Source of the DNA: Lichenicola cladoniae
Lineage (GTDB): Bacteria > Pseudomonadota > Alphaproteobacteria > Acetobacterales > Acetobacteraceae
Assembly: GCF_013201075.1 (NCBI RefSeq)
Contig: NZ_CP053708.1
Location: forward strand, 4,035,501-4,099,500
DNA length: 64,000 bases
Direction: 5' to 3'
Of this stretch, positions 15,858 through 24,089 are shown in pieces. Under the pieces are notes generated by a model, which saw nothing but the letters and a program-made list of their open reading frames with translations, had not been told where the DNA came from and ran no database searches. The position numbers were made by a program, and so were the translations under genes. Positions within the stretch are counted from its first letter, which is position 1, and every line of letters starts with the position of its first letter.

Positions 15858-17249
15858 CTATCGCGCCGCTCGCGGTGCCGCCGGTCTCGAGATCGAGACC
15901 AGCACGCCGAGCAACAGCAACGCGCCGATGAACACATAGGATTGCAGGACGTTCAGCCAAGTGGTGCTGAACAGGTTCAGGATCTGCAGGTTGGAGCCCA
16001 CCAGACACCAGGAGGTGATCAGCATGCCGACAACGATACGGGAATGGGGCACCGAACGCTGTGACAGGATCATGCAGACGGCAACGATATAGATCGGCAG
16101 GACGATGCCGTAATGCTGTTCCCAGGCGATCGGCGACGCCATGGTGAAGCACAGGCCGCCGATCGACAGGTCGATCAGTCCCGGACGATGGCGGCGCCCG
16201 AGCAGTGCCAGCGTGAACGGAATTGCGGCGAGCAGCAGTCCGCTCAACAGCGTCGGCCAATAGACCGCAGCCAGGAACGGCGGGAAATCGTCGGCATGCC
16301 AGTGCAGGTTGTCGCCGTTCGACAGCAGCCGGTTCATCAGACCGTTGACGGACTGGTTGGCACGGAAAGACTCGCCGTGCCGGGACAGGTAGGACAGCAC
16401 GTCGAGATAATGGATATGGCTGGCAAGGCCGTATCGCGCCACGGACACCATCAGGGCCGCCGCGATCGTCGCGGCAAGGCCGGACGCGAAACGCTGCTCG
16501 CGCCAGAGCAGCGCCCAGGGGAGCAACAGCCCGAGCTGCGGCTTGATCGTGCAGGCAAGTCCGATCGCGATGCCGGCGGCGATCTTCCGGTCTTTGCTCC
16601 AGAGCAGCAAGGCGCCGGTGAACAGGCAATCGATCCAGAGCTGGATCTGCCCGATCGTGAAGCCATAGATGACCGGCCAGAACACGAAGCAGAGCGCACC
16701 GACCAGGACGGCGAGCCGGACGGGCGCCTGCTCGACGAGCGCGGAGGCCGCACCGCGCCGGACGATTTCGCGACACAGCAGGATGCTACCCGCAATGTTG
16801 AGCAGGAACACCCCGGCATTCACCCAGTTCAGCGTCGTGGTATCGATCCGGATGAGGTGACGCAGGCCGTCGATCCAGAGCAGGCTGGTCGGCGGATACT
16901 GGAATTTCTCGTGCAGATCGAAGAACAACGTCGCATACAACGTGTCGCCGTGCGGACCACGGATGAAGTCGAACGCACGGATCATCGGCGCCCAGGAATC
17001 GCTGCGCGTGCTGGGCGAGACGAATCGCACCAGGGCGGCAAGCGCCGTGACCACAGGATTGCCGGTGGAGATACCTCCGAGTGCCAGATTACCGAGCCAG
17101 GCGGCGACACCCAGCACGAGCGGCAACCCGAGCATGAGCAGCAGGGCGCGGGCGAGCGCCGCCGCGTGCCGATCCGGCCATGCGACGAGGCGGGACAAGC
17201 CCCTTGCCGGCGCGGATACCGCCAGGGCGACGGCGGGGGAGGTTTTCAT
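15858..17249 (-). CDS. GT-C membrane glycosyltransferase, GT87 (DUF2029) family
   Basis: A 463-residue polytopic membrane protein. The extracytoplasmic loop after the first helix holds FFDLHEKFQYPPTSLLW, typical of GT87-like proteins, and later helices include TIKPQLGLLLPWALL, also common in the family. It should transfer a sugar from a polyprenyl-phosphate donor in the periplasm. It is the last gene of the eight-gene EPS operon. Its ATG at 17249 sits in ATGA, overlapping the stop of the GT39-like gene, which fixes the start despite a longer open frame upstream. Confidence 0.85.
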   Translation of the reverse strand: MKTSPAVALAVSAPARGLSRLVAWPDRHAAALARALLLMLGLPLVLGVAAWLGNLALGGISTGNPVVTALAALVRFVSPSTRSDSWAPMIRAFDFIRGPHGDTLYATLFFDLHEKFQYPPTSLLWIDGLRHLIRIDTTTLNWVNAGVFLLNIAGSILLCREIVRRGAASALVEQAPVRLAVLVGALCFVFWPVIYGFTIGQIQLWIDCLFTGALLLWSKDRKIAAGIAIGLACTIKPQLGLLLPWALLWREQRFASGLAATIAAALMVSVARYGLASHIHYLDVLSYLSRHGESFRANQSVNGLMNRLLSNGDNLHWHADDFPPFLAAVYWPTLLSGLLLAAIPFTLALLGRRHRPGLIDLSIGGLCFTMASPIAWEQHYGIVLPIYIVAVCMILSQRSVPHSRIVVGMLITSWCLVGSNLQILNLFSTTWLNVLQSYVFIGALLLLGVLVSISRPAAPRAAR

Positions 17250-18838
17250 GGGGACTGCTCCGCAGCGGGGACAATGATCGCGCCGGTCTTGGCTCGAAGC
17301 ACGACGGTGCGTGACAGATCGATCGGGCCGAGTGCCCGTCTCGCGGCGTCGCGCACCAGGCGGTCGTTGGTATCCGGATCGTGGCCGGGCCAGAGCAGAT
17401 GCTCGACCCAGAGGATATCGCCGCATGTGCTGGTGGAATTGGGTGGCCGGAAGGTTGCCAGCCCAGCCGCCTGGACAGCGAAGCCGTGGCGGTCGCCGAG
17501 ATAGCGATAGGCCTGCGACAGGACCGCCGCCTCGTTCGGCAGCGTGCCCGGATACAGGAACTGGAATGCCTCGACCCTGGTGGCCGGGCATCTTGTCACC
17601 GCGCCGGCGATCAGTTCGGCCGTGGCATTCCAGCGCGGCTCACGCACCAGCTTCAACCCGGACACGGCGATGAAGGCCGCGGCATTGGCAAGCAGCAGCA
17701 CGAAGCCCCAGCGTCTGTCGAACAGGATGTCCTTCGCGAGAATGGCCAGGCCGCAGACCATCGCCGCCGAGCAGAGCACCAGATAGCGGTCGATGATGAT
17801 CGGCGTCTGGAGATTGATGCCGAGCAGGACCAGGGCGGAGCCTGCCGCGAGGCCCGCGAAGATCAGGCCGATCTGCCGATCCCTGCCGATCCCTGCATTT
17901 GGGCGGCCTGCCCTGCGTCCGAGCGTCAGGATCGCCGCAACGACGGCGATAAGGCTGCAGCCCACTCCCTTCACGAACGAGCCGGCCACGATCGTGACGG
18001 CCTCGCGCACTCCGGTCTCGATCCAGAAATGCCCGCCGGTACGCCCGAGCAGCTGGTGCAACTGGAACATCGTGGTCACGGCCAGCGGGATCGTCGACAG
18101 GAACCCGGCCACGCAGAACAGCACGGCGAGCTGCCTCTGCCGGAAGGCCAGCGCGGCCAGCATCAGCCCGGCCAGGCTGATCAGTGCCACGATCGCCGTC
18201 ACGAAGTGCAGGTTGACGAGCAGCACGCTGGTCACCAGCAGCGCACCGGCCGCCACCCGGCGTGCGGTGGTGCTCAGCTCGAGCTCTCCGCTCAGGAGCG
18301 CGTAACCCGAGCCATAGAAGACCAGCCCGAAGCAGAACTGCGCGAAATAGGACCGGTATTCGGCGAGATACGCGGTCATGAAATAGGAGGAGAAGGCCAG
18401 CACGGCGTAGGTCGCGAGGAACCGGCGCGCACGCGGCCATTCCATGGCCGCATACACGAACGCACCCAGCAGGCCGAGCAGCGGCAGCAGGTTCTGCAGT
18501 CGCCGGATCGTCACCTCCGGCCCGAGCAGACCGGCCAGCAGGCGCGAGAAGGCGGAAAACGCGGGCGGATGAACGTCGGTCAGCCAGCGCTCCTGCAGCG
18601 CCTGCTGCCACGGTATCGTCGGGTCGGTGGCCCAGAGGGTCCAGAACTCGTCCAGCCACGGTCCGCGCGTCAGCGCAGCGGCGACGCCGACTGCAATGGA
18701 CGCGACCACGAGGACGAGGGTCGCGACGATGGCCCAGGCGGGAGGCCCGGCCAGGACGCTCGAACGCGAAGCATTCGACTCTGTCACCGACACTTCGGAG
18801 TTACGCCTCAGGCGCTCGGTCAGGATCTGGTCAGACAT
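17246..18838 (-). CDS. GT39/ArnT-like membrane glycosyltransferase
   Basis: This protein of about 530 residues has some eleven membrane helices. The first extracytoplasmic loop contains RGPWLDEFWTLWATD, where Asp-Glu is the catalytic acidic motif of GT-C enzymes of the PMT/ArnT type. The C-terminal 120 residues form a soluble domain. It should transfer a sugar from a polyprenyl-phosphate carrier to the EPS or another surface acceptor. The start at 18838 overlaps the flippase stop by eight bases. The stop overlaps the next gene (ATGA). Confidence 0.85.
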   Translation of the reverse strand: MSDQILTERLRRNSEVSVTESNASRSSVLAGPPAWAIVATLVLVVASIAVGVAAALTRGPWLDEFWTLWATDPTIPWQQALQERWLTDVHPPAFSAFSRLLAGLLGPEVTIRRLQNLLPLLGLLGAFVYAAMEWPRARRFLATYAVLAFSSYFMTAYLAEYRSYFAQFCFGLVFYGSGYALLSGELELSTTARRVAAGALLVTSVLLVNLHFVTAIVALISLAGLMLAALAFRQRQLAVLFCVAGFLSTIPLAVTTMFQLHQLLGRTGGHFWIETGVREAVTIVAGSFVKGVGCSLIAVVAAILTLGRRAGRPNAGIGRDRQIGLIFAGLAAGSALVLLGINLQTPIIIDRYLVLCSAAMVCGLAILAKDILFDRRWGFVLLLANAAAFIAVSGLKLVREPRWNATAELIAGAVTRCPATRVEAFQFLYPGTLPNEAAVLSQAYRYLGDRHGFAVQAAGLATFRPPNSTSTCGDILWVEHLLWPGHDPDTNDRLVRDAARRALGPIDLSRTVVLRAKTGAIIVPAAEQSP

Positions 18839-20147
18839 TGCGCCGGCACTCCCGTGCGAAAAGGAACGCAGCCGCGGCAAGGCCCGCGATCGCTCCGGTC
18901 AGTACTGCGGCTGCAGCACCGGGCGCGCCGGCACGGGGGATCAGCGCGAGGGCGGCGATCCCGACGCCGACGCTGCCGACCATGTGCGGCAGATAGGCAT
19001 CGCGAAAAATGCCGCTGGCCTTCATCGCGCTGGTCAGCATGCCCTCGATGCCGTTGAGCGCGTAGCTCAGCAGGAACACCGGCATCAGCCAGGCGCCGGC
19101 ATCGAACTTGCCGCGAAACACCAGGTGCATGACCGGACCAGCCACGAACCCGGCGAGCACCACGATCGGCAACGCCGCGGCGGCGTAGAACAAGGCGCGC
19201 TGCAGCACGGTCCGGCGCAGCGCGCGCGTACTACCCCGGCCGCGGCGACCGAAATCGACAATCCAGGTCGCCATCAGGGCGCTGTTCAGCTGCACCACCG
19301 GCGCGTTGAGCGTGACCACGGCGCGGGTCCCGGCGACGCTGGCCAGCCCCTGGAACAGGGCCAGCACCACATAGATCCCGTCCGAGCGTACCCAGGAAAA
19401 CCCGGCGGATGCGCTGCCCCAGGGCACGAACGGCGACGTCGCACGGACCAACTCCGCCATCCGGTACGGGCGACCCGGTACGGTCCTCGACAGCAGGATC
19501 GCGCAGATGATCGTCGCGCAGACCAGGCTCCAGCCGCTCATCACCACCCAGAGGGCGAACCAGCTGATCGCGCCGGCGAAATACAACACCCAGGCGGTCG
19601 CCGTTGCCGCAAAAAGATAGAGCAATCCGACCAGCGCCGAGATCGCCGCGGTCAGGAAGGCCAGGCACAGGCGACGCGCGGTCGCCAGGGTCAGCAGCGC
19701 GCAGCCGCAGCCGATCGCGGTGGCGACGCCGAGGCCGAGATCGGGCCGGCCGAGCAGCGTGCCGGTCAGCCAGGCGAGCGCGCCCAGGACCGATGCAACG
19801 GCCAGGAGGATGAGATGCGCCCGGACCAGGGTGGTGATGTAGGACCGGAGCCGATCCGGTGCGATCCGTGCGGATTCGACCAGCAGCGGCTCGACGACGA
19901 CATACCAGTGCAGGACGCTGAGCAGGATGAAGCCGGAGAAGGTGATGCCGAAGCGACCGTACTCGACCGGCGTGAGCCAGTGCGCGAACAGCACGTTGAG
20001 AACCAGGTTGGTCAGGGCGAACACTGCCTGGTCGGCCATCAGCCAGCCATACTGGCGCGTCGCCTTCAGCCACAGCTTGGCCGCCGGCCGCTCGGGCGCG
20101 ACGATGGACTGCATGGACACGAACTCCGACAGGTCTTTCATCGGCAT
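18831..20147 (-). CDS. Wzx-type polysaccharide flippase (MOP superfamily)
   Basis: A 438-residue protein of twelve to fourteen hydrophobic segments of the polysaccharide-transporter type (FALTNLVLNVLFAHWLTPVEYGRFGI near the N-terminus is characteristic). It would flip the completed undecaprenyl-diphosphate repeat unit to the periplasm for polymerisation. Its first ATG overlaps the stop of the glycoside hydrolase gene (TGATG), and a second in-frame ATG follows two codons later. It lies within the overlapping operon, flanked by the hydrolase and the GT39-like gene. Confidence 0.88.
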   Translation of the reverse strand: MPMKDLSEFVSMQSIVAPERPAAKLWLKATRQYGWLMADQAVFALTNLVLNVLFAHWLTPVEYGRFGITFSGFILLSVLHWYVVVEPLLVESARIAPDRLRSYITTLVRAHLILLAVASVLGALAWLTGTLLGRPDLGLGVATAIGCGCALLTLATARRLCLAFLTAAISALVGLLYLFAATATAWVLYFAGAISWFALWVVMSGWSLVCATIICAILLSRTVPGRPYRMAELVRATSPFVPWGSASAGFSWVRSDGIYVVLALFQGLASVAGTRAVVTLNAPVVQLNSALMATWIVDFGRRGRGSTRALRRTVLQRALFYAAAALPIVVLAGFVAGPVMHLVFRGKFDAGAWLMPVFLLSYALNGIEGMLTSAMKASGIFRDAYLPHMVGSVGVGIAALALIPRAGAPGAAAAVLTGAIAGLAAAAFLFARECRRNV

Positions 20148-21337
20148 CAGGACCGGCAGAGGCGAAGCGATGTCGCAGCCGAGTTCGAAGCACCACAGCC
20201 CTCGACGAGATCGTGGTCGATCCCCCAGCCGCCTTTATATTCCCAGACGGTCCAGCCCATCCCGGCACTTTCCAGCTTGGCGCGCACGATGCCCAGCCAT
20301 TTCGCACGTGCATCGCGCGGAGTGGCGTTGTTGAACACGCCGAACTCGGTCGAGACCACGACCGCGCTGTTGGTCCGGCTCCATGCGGCGGCGAGGTCGA
20401 TCTCCCCGGTCATCAGCCCGGCATCGTGGAAATTGTCGCCATACCAGGCAAGTTGGGACCGGAGCGAAGGGTCCGTGCCGGCCGCAACCGCGGCGACGTT
20501 ACCTGCCTTCGCCGGAAACTCCAGCGACCGGATGGTCCCGTAGCTCGGCACCGACCAGGACGCCGCCTGATGCGTGAAGATCATCGGCGTATAGAAATGG
20601 AACGTGTAGGCAACGTTACGGTCGGCAAGTGGCGGAAGGGCAGACAGCGCCGCCGCAGTGCTCCAGGGGCTCGCCGTCGCAATTACCGTGTTTGCCGGCG
20701 CGACCGAGCGGATTGCCTGCAGAATATCCGCCTGCATCGCCGCCCACTGTACGCCGTCGGGCAGCTTCGGCTCGTTCAGCATTTCGAAGAAAACATGGTC
20801 CGGCGAGGCGGTCGCGTAGCGCGCAGCGAGCTGGCGCCAGACGAGCTTGAGCCGCGTGGCGATCTGCTCGGTCGTCCCGCCTTCGGGCTGCAGGTTCTCG
20901 AACGGATGCAGGTCGATGATCACCCCGAGGTCGGCGGCGACCGCGGCACAGACGGTACTGTCGAGGCGCCTCAGCACCGCAGCCTGCCAAGCCGGGGGCA
21001 CCGGGGCGAACACCAGCGGGGAGACAGGGACGCGGATATGCCTCACCCCGCTGCGCCGGAGACGCGCGAACACGCCCGGCAGATCCGGCTCGCTCCCATC
21101 GACGAACAGGTCGGTCATGTTGACGCCCCGGGAGAGACGGTCGCGGCGGGACTTCGGAATGCTGTCGAGCGCCGGCCGGACAGCGGTGGGCGTGTCGGCG
21201 AGGCAGGTCAGCGGCGCCGGGATGGTATTCGCCGTGGCAGCCCGGCCCGGTTCGGCCGAAGCGGCAAGACCGAGGACCAGCGTGGCGACGACCGAGGCAA
21301 ACGCCATTGCGCGTAACCGGACGCACGCTGAACTCAC
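20147..21337 (-). CDS. Secreted glycoside hydrolase family 5 (endoglucanase-like)
   Basis: This protein of about 396 residues has a signal peptide (AFASVVATLVLGLAASAEPGRA). The GH5 barrel carries the general acid/base in FFEMLNEP (Glu189) and the nucleophile in VVVSTEFGV (Glu331); IIDLHPFEN and FHFYTPMIFTHQ are further family marks. GH5 enzymes cleave beta-1,4-linked glucans or mannans. Located between a glycosyltransferase and the flippase in the EPS operon, it probably trims or releases the polymer in the periplasm, as the cellulase in cellulose operons does. GTG 21337 overlaps the upstream stop (GTGA); ATG 21307 is a shorter alternative that keeps the signal. Confidence 0.9.
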   Translation of the reverse strand: MSSACVRLRAMAFASVVATLVLGLAASAEPGRAATANTIPAPLTCLADTPTAVRPALDSIPKSRRDRLSRGVNMTDLFVDGSEPDLPGVFARLRRSGVRHIRVPVSPLVFAPVPPAWQAAVLRRLDSTVCAAVAADLGVIIDLHPFENLQPEGGTTEQIATRLKLVWRQLAARYATASPDHVFFEMLNEPKLPDGVQWAAMQADILQAIRSVAPANTVIATASPWSTAAALSALPPLADRNVAYTFHFYTPMIFTHQAASWSVPSYGTIRSLEFPAKAGNVAAVAAGTDPSLRSQLAWYGDNFHDAGLMTGEIDLAAAWSRTNSAVVVSTEFGVFNNATPRDARAKWLGIVRAKLESAGMGWTVWEYKGGWGIDHDLVEGCGASNSAATSLRLCRS

Positions 21338-22467
21338 TCGGCTAGGCTCTTGGCGACGACAGGTTCGGCCGCGTCGCCGAGGGCCGGATCGTAGCCCGGC
21401 AACACCGGCTGTTCCGAGCAGAACGTTTCGTAGTCGCTGGAGGTGCGGAGCAGCCCCGGCCTGGTCAGGTCCACGCTCGACCGGTAGCGGCGGCTTTCGG
21501 GATGGGCAAAGCACAGGTTCGGATCGCCCTTGAGCGCCGACGCATAGCGGCCGTATTCGGAACCGCCATCGAAATGCTGGCCCTGTTCCAGAGCCTTGAT
21601 GACCCGCCCATGGAAATCGGAAAAGAACTTGTAGTGCAGCAACACGCCGGTGATCGGCGCAAGCCGCAGCGGGGTCGTCTTGTGGTTGCTGATCCAGCGC
21701 CGGCCGGGCGCCCCGAGAATGAGCGGCATCTTGGACAGCAGCGGCGGCGACGTGGTTCCGCCGAGCCAGCTTTGCATCGCCAGGGCGCGCCCGATCCGGC
21801 TGTCGCGCAGCTTCTTCAGGCCACGCGGCACGGCATAGCCGTAGGCCCCGGACCTGGCGAACCGCGGATAGAACTGCCGGAGGCGGGGACCGCCGACGAC
21901 CTCGGAGGGCGGAAACGGCGCTGCGCCGAACGGCCGCTTCAACCTGGGGCGGAACCGGTAATCGACATCGAACAGCGGGCACACGTCGTTGAAGCGTTCG
22001 CCCCGGAGATAGACGGCCTCCGACACGGGAACAGGCGAATACATGTCCAGCATGAAGGCGAAGACGCCTTCATAGCCGTTGCGTTCGAGATAGTCGCACA
22101 GCTTCGGAAGCGGCAGCTTCTCCACGTTCGGATAGACCAGCAGCTCGTCCGCATCCACGAACAGGCACCAATGGCCGGGGCCGTAGGCTTCCAGCAGCGT
22201 GTTGATCCAGTCCATTCCGAAGTTGGCGCCGCCGAAATCCGCGCTGGTCGTGAAGACCGAGCAGTCCGGCTGGACACGCAGGTAGTCGGCGCTGGAATCG
22301 GTCGAGCGGTCATCGATGATGAAGAACCACTGCACGCCGAGCGAGCGGTAGTACGACAGCAGGTAGGGCAGACGATCGGCCTCGTCCCGCACGCACAGGA
22401 AGGCGCGGCATTGCCGCCCCTGCCCGGGAGGCAGCCGATTTGTCAGGGCGCGTAGACCGGTCAGCAT
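21334..22467 (-). CDS. Glycosyltransferase family 2 (GT2_4-like)
   Basis: A 377-residue soluble protein. FLCVRDEADRLPYLLSYYRSLGVQWFFIIDDRSTD is the typical opening of the GT-A fold in this subgroup, and CLFVDADELLV supplies the DxD motif that binds nucleotide-sugar and metal. A long C-terminal half includes LLHYKFFSDFHGRV. It acts in the cytoplasm, adding one sugar to the growing lipid-linked unit; donor and linkage are not evident. The start ATG 22467 overlaps the polymerase stop (TGATG); a GTG one codon earlier is possible. Confidence 0.87.
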   Translation of the reverse strand: MLTGLRALTNRLPPGQGRQCRAFLCVRDEADRLPYLLSYYRSLGVQWFFIIDDRSTDSSADYLRVQPDCSVFTTSADFGGANFGMDWINTLLEAYGPGHWCLFVDADELLVYPNVEKLPLPKLCDYLERNGYEGVFAFMLDMYSPVPVSEAVYLRGERFNDVCPLFDVDYRFRPRLKRPFGAAPFPPSEVVGGPRLRQFYPRFARSGAYGYAVPRGLKKLRDSRIGRALAMQSWLGGTTSPPLLSKMPLILGAPGRRWISNHKTTPLRLAPITGVLLHYKFFSDFHGRVIKALEQGQHFDGGSEYGRYASALKGDPNLCFAHPESRRYRSSVDLTRPGLLRTSSDYETFCSEQPVLPGYDPALGDAAEPVVAKSLAE

Positions 22468-24089
22468 CACGTCATCCTATCGAGCGCAGGTTCGTCGCCA
22501 CCGAGGTTGCTGATGACGATGCCGCCGAACAGCGTCAGCAGACCCAGCGCGTAGGGTGAATAGGCCTCTTCCTGGAAGAAGCCATTGGCCAGGATGACGG
22601 CGATCGCGATGAACAGCGTATCGGTCGGCCTGGTCATGATGCCGCGACCACCACCGGCCTGCAGTTTCCTTTTGAACCCGGCGAAGATCGTGATGAAGAT
22701 CGGCAGGTAGACGACCACCACCGCGACGCCCATCTGGTAGAGCAACACGCCGACGGCACTCTCGAGCGCGAAATCGACGCCGAGCTTCTGCCAGGTCGCC
22801 CAGTCCAGCCCTCCGACTCCCAATGCCGAGAGGTTTCCGCCGACGCCGATGCCATGACCTTGCGGCGTCGACATGAAACCATGCAGGCCGCCCAGGAAGC
22901 CGATGACATGGAAATCGGAGTTGGCGATGCCGGTGCGGATGCCGAACCCGACATAGGCGACCAGCAGCACGACGGATGCCAGCAGGACCATGAGCCGGTT
23001 GCGCGTGACGATCCACAACGTCGCGAGACAGATGGTTGCCAGCAGCATCAGGAGCGGGCCCTTGATGCCCGCCATCACCAGCAGGGCGATCGCGAGGAAG
23101 ACGATCTCGAACCGGCGAAGAGTCATCGCCACGATCGCGGTGACGCCGACCACATAGGCGTAGCTCACCGCATGCATGTTCGGTCCGAAGCTGCGGATCG
23201 AGAGATGATCACCGGATCCGCCGGTAATGTTGAACCAGGTGACGATACGCGCCCGCACCAGTTCGTCGACGCTGCGCATGATGGGGCCGGTTCCGTCGGG
23301 CAACGCGTTCTTGAAGTTCCAGAAATCGATCGCGCCGATCGCCTGGTAGTACTCGACGGGAACGACCAGCTCCGCAAGATCGACGGCGACGCCGAACACG
23401 ATCGAGACCAGGAAGATGATCGCGAACGTCCGGTAGCTCCACCGGCGGCCAAGGTCGAGCCCGACCAGGAGTGCCAGCAGCATCGCCGAACTGTTGCGCA
23501 GGTAGGTGATGGCCGAACCCGGGGACGATTTCAGCATTCCGTAGGCGGTGTAGGCGAGCATCACGACGATCGCGATGCAGATCCAGCGTGTCAGGATGGT
23601 GGCGGTGCTGCCGGCGCCGCCCGGTCGTGCCATGCGGATGAAGGCCACGGCCGACAGGCAGACGACTGCCGCGAACGCCAGCCCCTGAACCGTCTGGAAG
23701 GCGGCATGGTCGAGGCCGAACCGGGAGAATACGGCGAGGAACCAGTTCTGGTAGAGCAGCACCTGCAGGAAGACCGTCGCCCCGGCGAGCGGGCGTTTCG
23801 CGAACAGCACCAGCAGCCCGGTCAGGCCGAAAATCAGCGCCACCGAGCCGAACGCGCAGACGAGCAGCATCTGCATGCCGAGCAGCACGAACGAAGCGAG
23901 CTGCCACATCACCGCATACCGGAGCGCCTGCCCGGTGGACATCTCCACGACCCGGCCGGTCGAGACCCATTGCGTCGAGACCGGGTAGCCGGCCCAGGCC
24001 TCGGCCATGCGCCTGGTTTCCGCGCGGCTGGTCGTCGGGCGCGGGGCCGGCCTTATCAAGGCTTCCCGAGGGAGCGTGCGAAGGCTCAT
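22467..24089 (-). CDS. EPS polymerase candidate (Wzy-like membrane protein)
   Basis: A 540-residue protein with a hydrophilic N-terminus of about 55 residues, about a dozen membrane segments and a large periplasmic loop (around residues 245-305: FWNFKNALPDGTGPIMRSVDE...SFGPNMHAVSYAY). This layout is that of O-antigen/EPS polymerases or ligases, which have little sequence conservation. Position, between copolymerase and GT2 in an operon with a flippase and lacking another polymerase candidate, supports Wzy. The start overlaps the upstream stop as ATGA. Confidence 0.7.
   Translation of the reverse strand: MSLRTLPREALIRPAPRPTTSRAETRRMAEAWAGYPVSTQWVSTGRVVEMSTGQALRYAVMWQLASFVLLGMQMLLVCAFGSVALIFGLTGLLVLFAKRPLAGATVFLQVLLYQNWFLAVFSRFGLDHAAFQTVQGLAFAAVVCLSAVAFIRMARPGGAGSTATILTRWICIAIVVMLAYTAYGMLKSSPGSAITYLRNSSAMLLALLVGLDLGRRWSYRTFAIIFLVSIVFGVAVDLAELVVPVEYYQAIGAIDFWNFKNALPDGTGPIMRSVDELVRARIVTWFNITGGSGDHLSIRSFGPNMHAVSYAYVVGVTAIVAMTLRRFEIVFLAIALLVMAGIKGPLLMLLATICLATLWIVTRNRLMVLLASVVLLVAYVGFGIRTGIANSDFHVIGFLGGLHGFMSTPQGHGIGVGGNLSALGVGGLDWATWQKLGVDFALESAVGVLLYQMGVAVVVVYLPIFITIFAGFKRKLQAGGGRGIMTRPTDTLFIAIAVILANGFFQEEAYSPYALGLLTLFGGIVISNLGGDEPALDRMT

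Noticed and set aside
17381-20543. Plus-strand frames of more than 550 codons (17381-19057, 18627-20543)
   Set aside because: They lie antisense to clear membrane-protein genes, and their translations are dominated by Gln, Arg and Gly as expected from reverse-complement codon bias.
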